From positions 1-22,033 of the IMG/VR virus record IMGVR_UViG_3300017733_000055: 22,033 nt of DNA; one strand, given 5' to 3'. The notes beneath the pieces are model-generated. The model was not told the origin of the DNA and ran no database searches. It saw nothing but the letters and a program-made list of their open reading frames with translations. A program made the translations under genes and the position numbers. Below, in pieces: positions 11,693-18,346 of the stretch. Positions within the stretch are counted from its first letter, which is position 1. Every line of letters begins with the position of its first letter. The stretch comes from a virus.

Positions 11693-11889
11693 AAGTCTCT
11701 AAAATAAAAATCTACTTTAGTAAGGCTATCCAATGGTGGGGATAAAGTTGACTCTGCCCATAGTATACAAAATCTATGCATACTATTATTAGATTGAACA
11801 GATTTAACTCCATACATTCTAGAAAAAGACGACATAGCAAAGTCGTAAGAATTTTTTAATTCGGGTTTAATGTGCTGTTCCATTTCCAT
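11668..11889 (-). CDS. Small soluble protein, about 73 aa, function unknown
   Basis: Read from ATG 11889 (MEMEQHIKPELKNS); ATG 11883 or 11898 are alternatives. A longer reading from TTG 11937 is unlikely because it would run through the 42-residue ORF. No membrane span or known motif was seen. The sequence has Ser/Met-rich SSFSRMYG and a hydrophobic RFCILWAES segment. It overlaps both neighbours, in keeping with this block. It is one of the weaker coding calls. Confidence 0.5.
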   Translation of the reverse strand: MEMEQHIKPELKNSYDFAMSSFSRMYGVKSVQSNNSMHRFCILWAESTLSPPLDSLTKVDFYFRDLWTISILK

Positions 11890-11995
11890 CATAATCATCG
11901 CTTTCGTAGTAAAAATTTTCACCCCTATAAAGTCCAAAGGTTATAGTAAGAAGCACAAATGGAATTGATATCCACAGTAAGACAGTACTTAACAT
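11867..11995 (-). CDS. Small single-pass membrane protein with acidic tail, 42 aa
   Basis: 42 residues. MLSTVLLWISIPFVLLTITF is one hydrophobic helix, followed by GLYRGENFYYESDDYDGNGT, an acidic tail. This is the same design as the 44-residue protein at 1119-1253 (N-terminal span, acidic tail). The start overlaps the stop of the truncated gnd gene (AAATGTTAA), suggesting coupled translation. No family recognised; too short for the usual ORF cut-offs. Confidence 0.65.
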   Translation of the reverse strand: MLSTVLLWISIPFVLLTITFGLYRGENFYYESDDYDGNGTAH

Positions 11996-12459
11996 TTTAC
12001 ATTACCCGGTGATAAGGATTGAAAAATTTTAGAACAAGCATCAATAGCAACATGTGCTCCATATACCCCAGAGAAAATATATAAGATACCTAACTTAGAA
12101 CAGCACAGTTCCAGTTCCTGACATTTTCTTATATCTGTGGTACTGTGATCAATGATGATATCACCATCCTCAAGTAAAGGTAGCAATTCATCAAGTGTGT
12201 CTTCTGCCTTTTGCTCTGGAAGTGTAATCTGAAAAATGCCAGGAATTTTACCAGCACTAATAAATTTCTTATTATCAGTTTTAACTGCTCTAACAAGATA
12301 CTCTAGTGAAGTTACACATCCACTAAGGTGTCCTGCTTCATATTGTCCACAGGCATTCTCATAGTTACTACTATAACCCCAAACTTCAATTCCATTTTCG
12401 ATCATATGGCGGGACATACCCTCACCAGTACGACCTAACCCAATCATCCCAACTTTCAT
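11989..12459 (-). CDS. 6-phosphogluconate dehydrogenase, NAD(P)-binding domain only
   Basis: 156 residues. MKVGMIGLGRTGEGMSRHM is the Gly-rich Rossmann start of Gnd-type dehydrogenases (GLGRTG). Then come GYSSNYE, ITLPEQKAEDTLDELLPLLEDGDIIIDHSTT (the IDHST-type strand) and a final GVYGAH where active enzymes have GVSGG. Full cyanophage Gnd has about 300 or more residues with a helical C-terminal domain that completes the catalytic site; here the frame ends at NVKC. The catalytic Lys-containing part is absent, so oxidation of 6-phosphogluconate is unlikely. It is either a decaying host-derived gene or a domain kept for another use. The frame is open without internal stops, so it is not yet a clear pseudogene. 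Confidence 0.8.
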   Translation of the reverse strand: MKVGMIGLGRTGEGMSRHMIENGIEVWGYSSNYENACGQYEAGHLSGCVTSLEYLVRAVKTDNKKFISAGKIPGIFQITLPEQKAEDTLDELLPLLEDGDIIIDHSTTDIRKCQELELCCSKLGILYIFSGVYGAHVAIDACSKIFQSLSPGNVKC

Positions 12460-12466
12460 AATTTTC

Positions 12467-12682
12467 CTACAAATTAATTTTTAACCATGGCAGAATTGGA
12501 GGGATAACACCAATAAGTCTTAACAAACCCTCACTAAACAATCCAAGAATAAAAAAACCAACGAACATACTGATAATTCCAGCATTACGATTGTGCTTTC
12601 TTATTGCATCATCAATCATCTCCTGACATTCTTCTCGTGTTACATGGTGTTCAGGTATTATCTCAAGCATCCTGTGAGGCAT
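12467..12682 (-). CDS. Small membrane protein, 71 aa
   Basis: 71 residues (or 67 from ATG 12670, which reduces the overlap with the upstream gene from 20 to 8 nt). A charged N-terminal helix (HHVTREECQEMIDDAIRKHN) is followed by a hydrophobic span (about 35-60, AGIISMFVGFFILGLFSEGL) and a short PPILPWLKINL end. It could be a monotopic or single-pass inner-membrane protein. No family recognised. It lies just upstream of the truncated gnd gene, 7 nt before its ATG. Confidence 0.68.
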   Translation of the reverse strand: MPHRMLEIIPEHHVTREECQEMIDDAIRKHNRNAGIISMFVGFFILGLFSEGLLRLIGVIPPILPWLKINL

Positions 12683-12818
12683 TTGGAAAATTTTTCATTG
12701 GATCGGGATCTCCTCCCACTATAGCACAAGCTCGCTTATAATAGTAGTTGTCTGTTGTGCCGTTTTCCTCAAACTTCTCTTTGATTGTTGCCCAGTTTTG
12801 AAATTCGTCGGGATGCAT
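12663..12818 (-). CDS. Small soluble cyanophage-type protein, 51 aa
   Basis: 51 residues: MHPDEFQNWATIKEKFEENG, then a TDNYYYKRACAIVGGDPDPM stretch and a short polar end. The helix-turn-YYKRACAIVGG pattern is one I associate with small conserved cyanomyovirus proteins of unknown role (recalled, not searched). It overlaps the downstream gene by 20 nt. No membrane span. Confidence 0.7.
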   Translation of the reverse strand: MHPDEFQNWATIKEKFEENGTTDNYYYKRACAIVGGDPDPMKNFPNASQDA

Positions 12819-12879
12819 GGTAGAAAGAAAGTGTCTACAATACTATTTACGGTATCAAGTTGCTACACCTAATAAAATA

Positions 12880-12893
12880 TGAGTATATACTCA
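12880..12893. promoter_or_regulatory. Perfect 14-bp palindrome
   Basis: TGAGTATATACTCA is a perfect inverted repeat in the gap between the genes ending at 12900 and starting at 12818. On the minus strand it is followed by a T-rich tract (ATATTTTATT). It could be a dimeric repressor operator or a weak terminator. No matching -35/-10 pair was found. Confidence 0.4.
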
Positions 12894-12899
12894 CAATTT

Positions 12900-13148
12900 C
12901 TATCGGATATCAAAATCCAATTTTCTTACTATTCTCTTCCGTCTTTCCTCTTGGAATTGCATATCTTGAGAAGTGAGGAGTCCAGAATTTTTTGATTTTT
13001 TATTGGTACTCAGCATTACAACCTGAGACATATCATTCGCTGTTACTTTGTCATCAACAACCATCACTTGGTTTGAACAACCACAACATTGTACCTTAGA
13101 GGTACTGTGCAATTCTCTATTACACATCTTACATCTTACTTTTAGCAT
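12900..13148 (-). CDS. Zinc-ribbon-like small protein, 82 aa
   Basis: 82 residues. The N-terminal MLKVRCKMCNREL (CXXC at 6-9) and STSKVQCCGCSN (Cys21, 22 and 24) form a probable four-Cys zinc site. The C-terminal half is basic and helical (FQEERRKRIVRKLDFDIR), suggesting RNA, DNA or protein binding. I associate this layout with a small protein common in cyanomyoviruses, of unknown role (recalled, not searched). It overlaps the upstream ORF by 20 nt. Confidence 0.78.
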   Translation of the reverse strand: MLKVRCKMCNRELHSTSKVQCCGCSNQVMVVDDKVTANDMSQVVMLSTNKKSKNSGLLTSQDMQFQEERRKRIVRKLDFDIR

Positions 13149-13299
13149 TTTCTTCTTTTTTAAGTTTGAAGTACATCTTGTAATAACGACCCTTCATCTC
13201 ATTAAGGATTTCGCTATCTTCAAGAAACCCATGCTTTTTCGTGTGAGTGCTTGATCCCTCTAACTCACTTATTAAAAGTAGGATTTCTACTGCTTTCAT
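13129..13299 (-). CDS. Small basic protein, 56 aa, function unknown
   Basis: 56 residues: MKAVEILLLISELEGSSTHT, then KKHGFLEDSEILNEMKGRYY and a Lys-rich end (KLKKEENAKSKM). It is mostly helical and strongly basic towards the C-terminus. The stop lies inside the next gene (20-nt overlap). It starts 16 nt past the last gene of the four-tRNA cluster and probably shares that transcript. No family recognised. Confidence 0.6.
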   Translation of the reverse strand: MKAVEILLLISELEGSSTHTKKHGFLEDSEILNEMKGRYYKMYFKLKKEENAKSKM

Positions 13300-13314
13300 A
13301 TTTATCACCTAGAA

Positions 13315-13387
13315 CTGCTCCACTTGGACTCGAACCAAGAACCTCAAAGTTAACAGCTTCGCGCACTACCAATTGTGCTATAGAGCA
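13315..13387 (-). tRNA. tRNA-Asn (anticodon GTT)
   Basis: 73 nt with acceptor TGCTCTA/TGGAGCA, D-arm GCAC/GTGC, anticodon stem CGAAG/CTTTG with loop CTGTTAA, T-arm CTTGG/CCAAG and G73. It is the fourth and last tRNA of the cluster from the promoter at 13648-13676. No CCA encoded. Confidence 0.93.
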
Positions 13388-13405
13388 ATATTTCCCTTAC
13401 GGGAA

Positions 13406-13478
13406 TGGAGAATAGGAGACTCGAACTCCTGACATCCTGCTTGCAAAGCAGGCGCTCTACCAACTGAGCTAATTCCCC
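13406..13478 (-). tRNA. tRNA-Ala (anticodon TGC)
   Basis: 73 nt with acceptor GGGGAAT/ATTCTCC (one G-U), D-arm GCTC/GAGC, anticodon stem CCTGC/GCAGG with loop TTTGCAA, T-arm AGGAG/CTCCT and A73. Third tRNA of the cluster. Confidence 0.95.
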
Positions 13479-13481
13479 CCA

Positions 13482-13552
13482 AGCGGAATACCAGAATCGA
13501 ACTGGTGACGAAAGGTTGGAAACCTTTAGTTTTGCCTCTAAACTAATTCCGC
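13482..13552 (-). tRNA. tRNA-Gly (anticodon TCC)
   Basis: 71 nt with acceptor GCGGAAT/ATTCCGC, a short D-arm GTTT/AAAC, anticodon stem AAAGG/CCTTT with loop TTTCCAA, T-arm ACCAG/CTGGT and T73. Second tRNA of the cluster, 3 nt past tRNA-Arg. Confidence 0.94.
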
Positions 13553-13555
13553 AAG

Positions 13556-13628
13556 CGACTCAGGTTGGGGTCGAACCAACGACCGACTGCTTAGAAGGCA
13601 GTTGCTCTGTCCACTGAGCTACTGAGTC
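13556..13628 (-). tRNA. tRNA-Arg (anticodon TCT)
   Basis: 73 nt with acceptor GACTCAG/CTGAGTC, D-arm GCTC/GAGC, anticodon stem ACTGC/GCAGT with loop CTTCTAA, T-arm GTTGG/CCAAC and G73. It reads AGA. First tRNA after the promoter, with the transcription start near 13641. Confidence 0.95.
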
Positions 13629-13647
13629 ATATGTTTTCTACCCCTTA

Positions 13648-13676
13648 ATTATACAGGAAGGGGACAATCCCGTCAA
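13648..13676 (-). promoter_or_regulatory. Sigma70-type promoter of the four-tRNA cluster
   Basis: TTGACG (13676-13671), a 17-bp spacer and TATAAT (13653-13648) on the minus strand, 11 of 12 consensus positions. The TATAAT box lies in the loop of an inverted repeat (13641-13646 with 13658-13663), which could be an operator or simply chance. The -35 box overlaps the stop codon of the upstream gene. Confidence 0.88.
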
Positions 13677-13903
13677 TAGTCTGGATAGTCACTCAGATCT
13701 TCTTGATTGAACTCAAGTCTAGCAATAGACGGAACGAGAGAATAAGTCAGTTCAGAATCATCTTCAACTCCAATCCACTCATGCCATTCATCCGCAAATG
13801 ACATAGCATCTTCAATACGCTGTTCATCAATCAATTCTTGGAAACGAGTAATAACAAAATCTCTAATTTCATAAAGATCAAGTTCCTTAGTCTGGTTGCT
13901 CAT
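13673..13903 (-). CDS. Acidic small protein, 76 aa, function unknown
   Basis: 76 residues from ATG 13903; longer readings to 14065 run through the promoter at 13926-13954 and into the ABM gene, so they are rejected. It is strongly acidic (ending NQEDLSDYPDY) with a helical start (ELDLYEIRDFVITRFQELID) and a WHEWIGVEDD segment. It could be a DNA mimic or a regulator of a basic partner, but no family is recognised. It has its own promoter. The stop lies inside the tRNA-cluster promoter. Confidence 0.75.
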   Translation of the reverse strand: MSNQTKELDLYEIRDFVITRFQELIDEQRIEDAMSFADEWHEWIGVEDDSELTYSLVPSIARLEFNQEDLSDYPDY

Positions 13904-13925
13904 GTAGTGTTTTTGAGATGTCGTA

Positions 13926-13954
13926 ATACTAACACGTTCTTGGTCTTGCGTCAA
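13926..13954 (-). promoter_or_regulatory. Sigma70-type promoter of the acidic 76-aa gene
   Basis: TTGACG (13954-13949), a 17-bp spacer and TAGTAT (13931-13926) on the minus strand. It lies between the ABM gene's stop (13992) and ATG 13903. The -10 box is the weakest of the set. Confidence 0.65.
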
Positions 13955-13991
13955 CAGTCGTGCTCTCCTCTTGATGAATACTGTTACAAAG

Positions 13992-14267
13992 TTAGCGATC
14001 AATACAATCAAAGTGTTTCGCCCTATACCAATCATACCATAACCCAACTTTACGTTTTGCTTCAAGGTGCTGTGGATCTCTTGCCCAGAGTTCTACATCT
14101 TCCTTAGTTTTCCATTTACTAATGGTAATCTCAACACCATCAACGACCTCGGTGTCAATACCGATGAATCCATCCATGGTCTTGGCACTTAAGTAAAGTG
14201 AATCATTGTACTCTTCATACTCAGGTGTTGAGTTCTTAATCTTTCCAATAAAAAGAACTTCAATCAT
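13992..14267 (-). CDS. ABM-fold (antibiotic-biosynthesis-monooxygenase-like) protein
   Basis: 91 residues, the normal single-domain length. MIEVLFIGKI, MDGFIGIDTEVVDGVEITISKW (strand-turn-strand), then KEDVELWARDPQHLEAKRKVG (helix with the W..-PxHxxA-xxxG pattern) and LWYDWYRAKHF match the dimeric alpha/beta-barrel ABM superfamily, which includes heme-degrading HmoA-like enzymes and many of unknown substrate. No heme ligand can be assigned safely. ATG 14267 overlaps the upstream stop as ATGA. Role in phage infection unknown; possibly small-molecule or heme oxidation. Confidence 0.78.
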   Translation of the reverse strand: MIEVLFIGKIKNSTPEYEEYNDSLYLSAKTMDGFIGIDTEVVDGVEITISKWKTKEDVELWARDPQHLEAKRKVGLWYDWYRAKHFDCIDR

Positions 14268-14695
14268 TTAAAATTGCCATAATCTTTCCTCATGTATCTA
14301 CCGAGGATATTGCTATTATAGTAAGCAGGACCTCCTGTGTCAAGAGATTCTTGCAAGACATTATTTAAGAATAACTGTTTAGTTTCCTCAAAATTACAAG
14401 ATCCTTTAGTGGAATGAAGACTTAATATCTCTCTACTGAAAGTCTCTTTTCCAAATACTTTAAGATCATCCTTTAGTTCAGGACAAGATCCATAATATTT
14501 TTTCCAGTCAGATTCTTGTTTTACTTTTCTCTTTTTTCCTGGTGGTGTTCTGAAAGACCAAAAATACTTTCTCCCAATGTATTGTCGTTGGTTTGAGAAA
14601 TTGGTAATGAGATAAACAAAACCAAAGTAGTCATGAACATCGTCACTAGTAAAAGGTCTCTCATTATATATCCAGGGATTATCATAATCGCACAA
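14264..14695 (-). CDS. GIY-YIG-like endonuclease-type protein with TTG start
   Basis: 143 residues. FGFVYLITN (24-32) and QYIGRKYFW (38-46) give the paired strands of the GIY-YIG motif with the conserved Arg42. WKKYYGSCPELK and a Glu pair (103-104, NFEETKQL) fit later family positions. Such proteins in T4-like phages cut DNA as free-standing homing endonucleases, but a domesticated role is possible. No ATG exists in frame before residue 135; an in-frame stop lies at 14717-14719, so the start is probably TTG 14695. The C-terminus lacks an obvious DNA-binding module. Confidence 0.7.
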   Translation of the reverse strand: MCDYDNPWIYNERPFTSDDVHDYFGFVYLITNFSNQRQYIGRKYFWSFRTPPGKKRKVKQESDWKKYYGSCPELKDDLKVFGKETFSREILSLHSTKGSCNFEETKQLFLNNVLQESLDTGGPAYYNSNILGRYMRKDYGNFK

Positions 14696-14716
14696 AACAT
14701 TTATATGTAAGTCCGA

Positions 14717-14869
14717 TTATTTATCAGGATAATAAGAATCGTATCTATACTTAAGTGCCTGAAGACGCCACGCTTGAGCAAGAGATTTAGGTCCCCCCTT
14801 AAGAAGGACCCTCTCATCAGGTTTTAATACCCAATGCTCAAGCATATTTTTTTTCCAACTCTGATTCAT
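14717..14869 (-). CDS. Small basic protein coupled to nrdB, 50 aa
   Basis: 50 residues: MNQSWKKNMLEHWVLKPDER, then VLLKGGPKSLAQAWRLQALK and YRYDSYYPDK. It is basic, with Trp and Tyr spread through helices. The ATG overlaps the nrdB stop (TAATG), so it is translated with NrdB from the primase-nrdA-nrdB transcript. It could modulate ribonucleotide reductase or be unrelated; no family recognised. Confidence 0.68.
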   Translation of the reverse strand: MNQSWKKNMLEHWVLKPDERVLLKGGPKSLAQAWRLQALKYRYDSYYPDK

Positions 14870-15999
14870 TAAAGTGAGAATCCAGAGAAGGTATCTTTCT
14901 TGACATCTTGTTTGATACCACCGACAACGTAGGACTCAACTTCAGTCTCCTGAGGGGCAACCTGAAGACCCTTGGAGGAGATCCAATGCTGTGTCCAAGG
15001 TAGTGGGTTGTTCTTGGCAGGAATGTCATACTGTGCCTTGAGACCAATCGCCTTGAGACGACGATTAGCAATCCACTCAACATACTGCTGTAGAAGTTTA
15101 TCGTTCAAACCAATCATGGATCCATCTTTGAACAGATACTCTGCCCATAGTTTCTCCTCATTGACTGCCTTATCAAACAAAGAATACAACCAGGGAATCT
15201 CTTCTTCGAAGATTCTCTTCATGTCTGGATCATCACCTTCTGCCCACTTGTTAAGGATGTTTTGAGTGAGGACAAGATGTTGGTTCTCATCTCTGGCGAT
15301 AAGTGAGATGATTTTAGCGGATCCTTCCATAAGTTTAAGTTCGCCAAATGCGAAGCTGCAAGCGAAACTAACATAGAAACGGATTCCCTCTAGAACATTT
15401 ACATTTGCAATCGCTCTAAAGAGTTTACGCTTTAGTTCATATCTATCGTCCATTGCAGTTGGAACTTGTTCCAACGCATGTCTCCACTGATTGGAATTAT
15501 CATACGCATGTGCTGCGTTGATGAAGGTATCATATGACTCCGTAACACTCCCAGCACGGTCTAGAATACGCTGATCAGAGAGAATCTTATCGAATACATC
15601 ACTTGGATTTGCATAGATGTTTTTAATGATATACGTGTAGGAGCGAGAATGGATCATCTCCATAAACTCCCACACAGTCATTGCCGCCTCAAGTTCAGGA
15701 AGAGAACAGTAAGGAATGAATGCCATTCCTGGACCTCTACCCTGAACACTATCCAACATAACTTGATACTTCAGGTTTGAAGTGAAGATATGCTTCTGTT
15801 CTGGACGTAGTGACTGATAGTCACCACGATCTTTTTGTAGAGAGACTTCTTCAGGTCTCCAGAAATATCCCAGTTGTTGAGTAGTAAGTTTATCAAAGAT
15901 GGGATACTTGTATGAATCATATCTTTGAACCCCAAGTGGGTTACCAAAGAACATTGGTTGCTTTTTGGTGTCCACTGGGGTTGAATTGAAAACAGTCAT
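14869..15999 (-). CDS. nrdB: Class Ia ribonucleotide reductase, small subunit (R2)
   Basis: 376 residues from ATG 15999 (MTVFNSTPVDTKKQPMFFG); a GTG at 16059 would add 20 residues and overlap nrdA. Metal and radical residues are visible: Asp83 (MLDSVQGR), Glu114 and His117 with radical Tyr121 (EMIHSRSYTYI, as in E. coli ETIHSRSYTH), Glu in LEGIRFYVSF, and Glu and His in ARDENQHLVL. It holds the di-iron/tyrosyl radical that NrdA uses to reduce NDPs to dNDPs for phage DNA synthesis. The gene lies 40 nt after nrdA in the same transcript. Confidence 0.96.
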   Translation of the reverse strand: MTVFNSTPVDTKKQPMFFGNPLGVQRYDSYKYPIFDKLTTQQLGYFWRPEEVSLQKDRGDYQSLRPEQKHIFTSNLKYQVMLDSVQGRGPGMAFIPYCSLPELEAAMTVWEFMEMIHSRSYTYIIKNIYANPSDVFDKILSDQRILDRAGSVTESYDTFINAAHAYDNSNQWRHALEQVPTAMDDRYELKRKLFRAIANVNVLEGIRFYVSFACSFAFGELKLMEGSAKIISLIARDENQHLVLTQNILNKWAEGDDPDMKRIFEEEIPWLYSLFDKAVNEEKLWAEYLFKDGSMIGLNDKLLQQYVEWIANRRLKAIGLKAQYDIPAKNNPLPWTQHWISSKGLQVAPQETEVESYVVGGIKQDVKKDTFSGFSL

Positions 16000-16039
16000 A
16001 CCATGAGGGATAGTCTTGATTTGATCTGTTGTATTTACC

Positions 16040-18346
16040 TTAAATTGCACAGGATTCACACTCCGATTCGTTTGCGTTTTCTAGTTCTTTAATTAGTTCA
16101 GACAATTCAGTACCATTGTCTTCCTTTTCCGTTAGTCCATCATCCTTCCTATCATAGGTGTTCTGATAATAAGAAGTCTTCCAACCGTACTTATATGTAG
16201 TCAAAAGGTCATTTGCCATGACCGAGATTGGAATCTCATTATCTGGATACTGCTCAGGATTGTAACTCCAGTTACCACTAATCGCTTGGTCAAAGAACTT
16301 TTGCATCATAGCAACCACTTTAACATATCCAGAGTTGCCTTTCATATCCCACAGAAGAGTGTATTGATTCTTCAAGGTGGAAAATTGTGGAACAATCTGC
16401 TTAAGAGGTCCTTTCTTTGATTTTTTAATGGACAAGAAATCACGAGGTGGCTCGATTCCATTGGTTGCGTTTGACACAACGGAACTACTCTCTGAAGGCA
16501 TCTGTGCGGACAATGTTGAGTGCCTAAGACCGTGGGTAGTGATAGACTTCCGAAGACCTTCCCAATCATGTGTTAGTTCCGGATTAGAGATTTCATCTAC
16601 GTCTTTCTTATATGTATCAATTGGCAGAATTCCATCTGCATATTTGGTACGACCAAAGTCTGCACACCACCCCTTCTCCTTAGCAAGTTCATTAGATGAC
16701 TTGAGAAGGAAATATTGGAAGGACTCAGACAACCCATGAACAGCATCCCATGCTTCTTGTGAGTCATATGAGTATCCCAGTTTAGCAAGATAATGTGCGA
16801 GACCAATAAACCCCACTCCAAGGGATCTACGTGCCTTTGTAGCGCGTTCTGCTGCTGCTACAGGATACTCTTGATGGTCAATTAGTTCCTCTAGACCACG
16901 TACTGCAAGATCACAAAGTTCTTCAAGTTCCTCATCAGAACGAATCTTACCTACGTTGACAGCAGAGAGAATACAAAGTGCGATTTCACCATTCTCTTCA
17001 TCAATGTGTTGAAGAGGATACGTTGGTAGAGTGATCTCTTGACAGAGATTACTCATCTCGATTTTATCTTTGAAGGAAGAGTGTGAATTACAATGGTCAA
17101 TATTCATGATGTAAATACGACCAGTCTCCGCTCTCTCCTTCAGGAGATCCCCAATAAGTTGCTGAGCACCGATAGTTTTGCGCGGAACAGATCCATCAGA
17201 TTCATAACTTGTATAGAGATCATCAAAACGATCAGTCCCAAAAGCATCATACAGACCTGGGACATCGTGAGGACTGAATAGGGAGATGTCTCCATCTTGG
17301 ATGAATCGTTCATAGAACAGTTTACTGATTTGAATACTATAGTCTAGTTTGCGAACTCGATTATCTTCTGTACCCTTATTGTTTTTAAGAACAATAATGT
17401 CTTCTATTTCTTGGTGCCAGATTGGGAAGTGGACAGTTGCTGACCCACCTCGTATTCCATTTTGTGTACAACACCTGACAGTCGATTCAAACTTTTTAAG
17501 GAATGGTACAACACCTGTGTGTTGAACTTCTCCATCTCTGATTTTACTGTTGATGCCACGGATTCTGCCTGCGTTGATACCGATACCCGCCCTTTGTGCA
17601 ACGTATCGGCCAATCGCCATATCAGAAGTAAAGATAGAATCGAGGGTGTCATCAACATCAACAAGTACACAGCTAGCATACTGTCTAAGTGGAGTTCGCA
17701 CTCCTGCCATGATAGGTGTGGGAATGTTGAGTTTGTGCTTTGAGATTGCGTCGTAGTATCGTCTGACATAAGTTAATCTTGTTTCCTTAGGATACTCAGC
17801 GAACATGGTTAAAGCAACCATGATGTACATGAACTGGGGTGTCTCGTAGACTCCACCAGAACTTCTATCCTGTACAAGATATTTATCTGCGACTTGTCTC
17901 AGACCGGCATATGTGAACAAGAAATCACGATCATGATCGATAAATCCGTTTGCCTTCTCAATCTCTTCTTTCGAGTACTTTGTGTAAATATTACCATCAT
18001 ATACTCGCCTGTTCACACATTCATAGATGTGATTCTCTAGATTTGGAAGTTCACAAGACTTTCCATATATCTGTTTACGAACTGAAAATAGTAGAAGGCG
18101 AGCGGCAACGTACTGATAGTTTGGATGATCAAGATCAATCAGGTCAGAAGCAGCACGAATTAAAATCTCTTGAATCTCTGCAGTTGTAATACCATCATAA
18201 AATTGAATCCCAGAGTTCATCTCAACTTGACTCGCAGAGACCCCTGCAAGACCTTCACACGCCTCTTCGACCATCAAATGCATCTTGTCTAGGTCTAGAG
18301 GTTCAATTCGTCCATCACGCTTCTGTACTTTTGTTCCGTTGCTCAT
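16040..18346 (-). CDS. nrdA: Class Ia ribonucleotide reductase, large subunit (R1)
   Basis: 768 residues from ATG 18346, which overlaps the primase stop as ATGA (ATG 18358 is an alternative). The ATP-cone allosteric domain covers about residues 5-95 (KVQKRDGRIEPLDLDKM). Catalytic residues: Cys226 (QYASCVLVD), Asn433/Cys435/Glu437 (SNLCQEI), Cys458 (ALCILSAVN), the Tyr pair in TSYYQNTYD near the C-terminus, and the redox Cys pair in ECESCAI. These match E. coli Cys225, Asn437/Cys439/Glu441, Cys462, Tyr730-731 and the tail cysteines, so the enzyme looks fully active. It works with NrdB and with thioredoxin or glutaredoxin. Confidence 0.97.
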   Translation of the reverse strand: MSNGTKVQKRDGRIEPLDLDKMHLMVEEACEGLAGVSASQVEMNSGIQFYDGITTAEIQEILIRAASDLIDLDHPNYQYVAARLLLFSVRKQIYGKSCELPNLENHIYECVNRRVYDGNIYTKYSKEEIEKANGFIDHDRDFLFTYAGLRQVADKYLVQDRSSGGVYETPQFMYIMVALTMFAEYPKETRLTYVRRYYDAISKHKLNIPTPIMAGVRTPLRQYASCVLVDVDDTLDSIFTSDMAIGRYVAQRAGIGINAGRIRGINSKIRDGEVQHTGVVPFLKKFESTVRCCTQNGIRGGSATVHFPIWHQEIEDIIVLKNNKGTEDNRVRKLDYSIQISKLFYERFIQDGDISLFSPHDVPGLYDAFGTDRFDDLYTSYESDGSVPRKTIGAQQLIGDLLKERAETGRIYIMNIDHCNSHSSFKDKIEMSNLCQEITLPTYPLQHIDEENGEIALCILSAVNVGKIRSDEELEELCDLAVRGLEELIDHQEYPVAAAERATKARRSLGVGFIGLAHYLAKLGYSYDSQEAWDAVHGLSESFQYFLLKSSNELAKEKGWCADFGRTKYADGILPIDTYKKDVDEISNPELTHDWEGLRKSITTHGLRHSTLSAQMPSESSSVVSNATNGIEPPRDFLSIKKSKKGPLKQIVPQFSTLKNQYTLLWDMKGNSGYVKVVAMMQKFFDQAISGNWSYNPEQYPDNEIPISVMANDLLTTYKYGWKTSYYQNTYDRKDDGLTEKEDNGTELSELIKELENANESECESCAI

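Noticed and set aside
11668-11937. Long reading from TTG 11937
   Set aside because: The N-terminal part is a frame-shifted copy of the 42-aa membrane gene; ATG 11889 or 11883 is more natural.
13298-13306. GATAAATA late-type box
   Set aside because: It overlaps the ATG at 13299, so a transcript from it would start inside the gene.
13673-14065. Longer reading of the 76-aa gene (130 residues)
   Set aside because: The extra part covers a promoter and the 3' end of the ABM gene in another frame; ATG 13903 fits the promoter.
14641-14700. Possible frameshift: ATG 14700 in another frame of the GIY-YIG-like gene
   Set aside because: The ATG frame gives an unrelated translation ending after about 60 codons; the GIY-YIG motifs are all in the TTG 14695 frame, so no frameshift is needed.
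14717-14724. GATAAATA before the GIY-YIG-like gene
   Set aside because: It coincides with the last codons and stop of the 50-aa gene (GAT AAA TAA) and differs from the TATAAATA box; cannot be told from chance.
14869-16059. nrdB starting at GTG 16059
   Set aside because: It would overlap nrdA by 20 nt and add residues not typical of NrdB; ATG 15999 gives the usual start.
16377-17756. Several plus-strand ORFs of 60-120 residues inside nrdA
   Set aside because: They are antisense to a clearly functional nrdA and have no family features or RBS.
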